In this document: positions 42,226 through 42,354 of the stretch, one piece after another
How the letters are laid out: each line of letters begins with the position of its first letter
Position numbering within the stretch: the stretch's first letter is position 1
Source: Acidimicrobiia bacterium
GTDB taxonomy: Bacteria; Actinomycetota; Acidimicrobiia; Spongiisociales; Spongiisociaceae
Direction: 5' to 3'
Length of the DNA stretch: 42,354 nucleotides
Assembly (NCBI GenBank): GCA_011523395.1
Contig: WTGW01000019.1
Coordinates: 1 to 42,354, forward strand
Translations under genes and position numbers: made by a program
The notes under the pieces: generated by a model
Told to the model about the DNA's origin: nothing
What the model saw: the letters and a program-made list of their open reading frames with translations, nothing else
Databases searched by the model: none

Positions 42226-42299
42226 ATCTCGGCACGGTTGGATCGGTCACCTGAATGTACGCATCCGCACCCGCTGTCGCCGCCTACAGCCGCCGGCAA

Positions 42300-42354
42300 T
42301 GGTCAGTGGTCAGTGGTCAGTGGTCAGTGGTCAGTGGTCAGTGGTCAGTGGTCA
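42300..42354. repeat. Heptamer tandem repeat (TGGTCAG), truncated by window end
   Basis: Seven full TGGTCAG copies plus TGGTCA, still running at the last base of the window. The unit and orientation are the same as the array at 3352-3400. Together the two arrays bracket all ten operators and all 17 island transcription units. Between it and operator site 10 (42226-42299) no gene was seen. Confidence 0.95.

Overview
The window is high-GC DNA with dense, often overlapping genes and many GTG starts. Its F420-type LLM oxidoreductase, PadR regulator and Tat lipoprotein with a long Ala/Thr linker suggest an actinobacterium or a close relative. The exact lineage cannot be fixed from sequence alone. 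No rRNA, tRNA, CRISPR array, integrase or transposase was seen.

Layout. (1) Positions 1-3.35 kb are ordinary flank: a CPBP-type membrane protease coupled to a HExxH membrane protein, a 169-bp repeat element, a SAM O-methyltransferase, and a trypsin-fold protein whose catalytic His and Ser are both replaced. (2) A run of the heptamer TGGTCAG lies at 3.35-3.40 kb; the same heptamer returns at 42.30 kb and runs off the window end. (3) Between the two runs lies a 39-kb catabolic and transport island of 17 transcription units. In order it holds: an aconitase-X/racemase/triple Ldh2 operon; a second racemase; MmgE/PrpD; a class I aminotransferase; acyl-CoA dehydrogenase; a benzoylformate-decarboxylase-like ThDP enzyme; a CCG-domain Fe-S protein; a Bcr/CflA-type MFS carrier; a 4-TM protein; PadR plus LLM oxidoreductase; chromate-family transporter/FhuF-like reductase/second CCG protein; a third CCG protein; a DadA-like FAD oxidoreductase; an operon of MmgE/PrpD, 4-TM protein, third racemase and split chromate-family transporter; an operon of fused double MmgE/PrpD, opine-dehydrogenase-family enzyme, MOSC protein and a tiny membrane protein; and a complete dipeptide/opine-type ABC importer.

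The main discovery is a shared operator. A 19-bp site of the form GATATC-GTAGCCC-GATATC (two half-sites exactly 13 bp apart) occurs ten times. It lies in every divergent or upstream intergenic region of the island, so all 17 units have one within about 105 bp of their start. None was found inside genes or in the 1-3.4 kb flank. This looks like one local regulon controlled by an unidentified factor.

Functionally the island looks built for importing and dismantling amino- or imino-acid-like carboxylates. The parts support this: the importer, AcnX plus Ldh2 reductases (known partners in 3-hydroxyproline breakdown), racemases, a DadA-like oxidase, an opine-dehydrogenase-family enzyme, an aminotransferase, then ThDP decarboxylase and acyl-CoA dehydrogenase. 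The actual substrate is inference. Paralogue expansion is marked: three Ldh2, three racemases, three CCG proteins, four MmgE/PrpD domains, two chromate-family systems and two 4-TM proteins.
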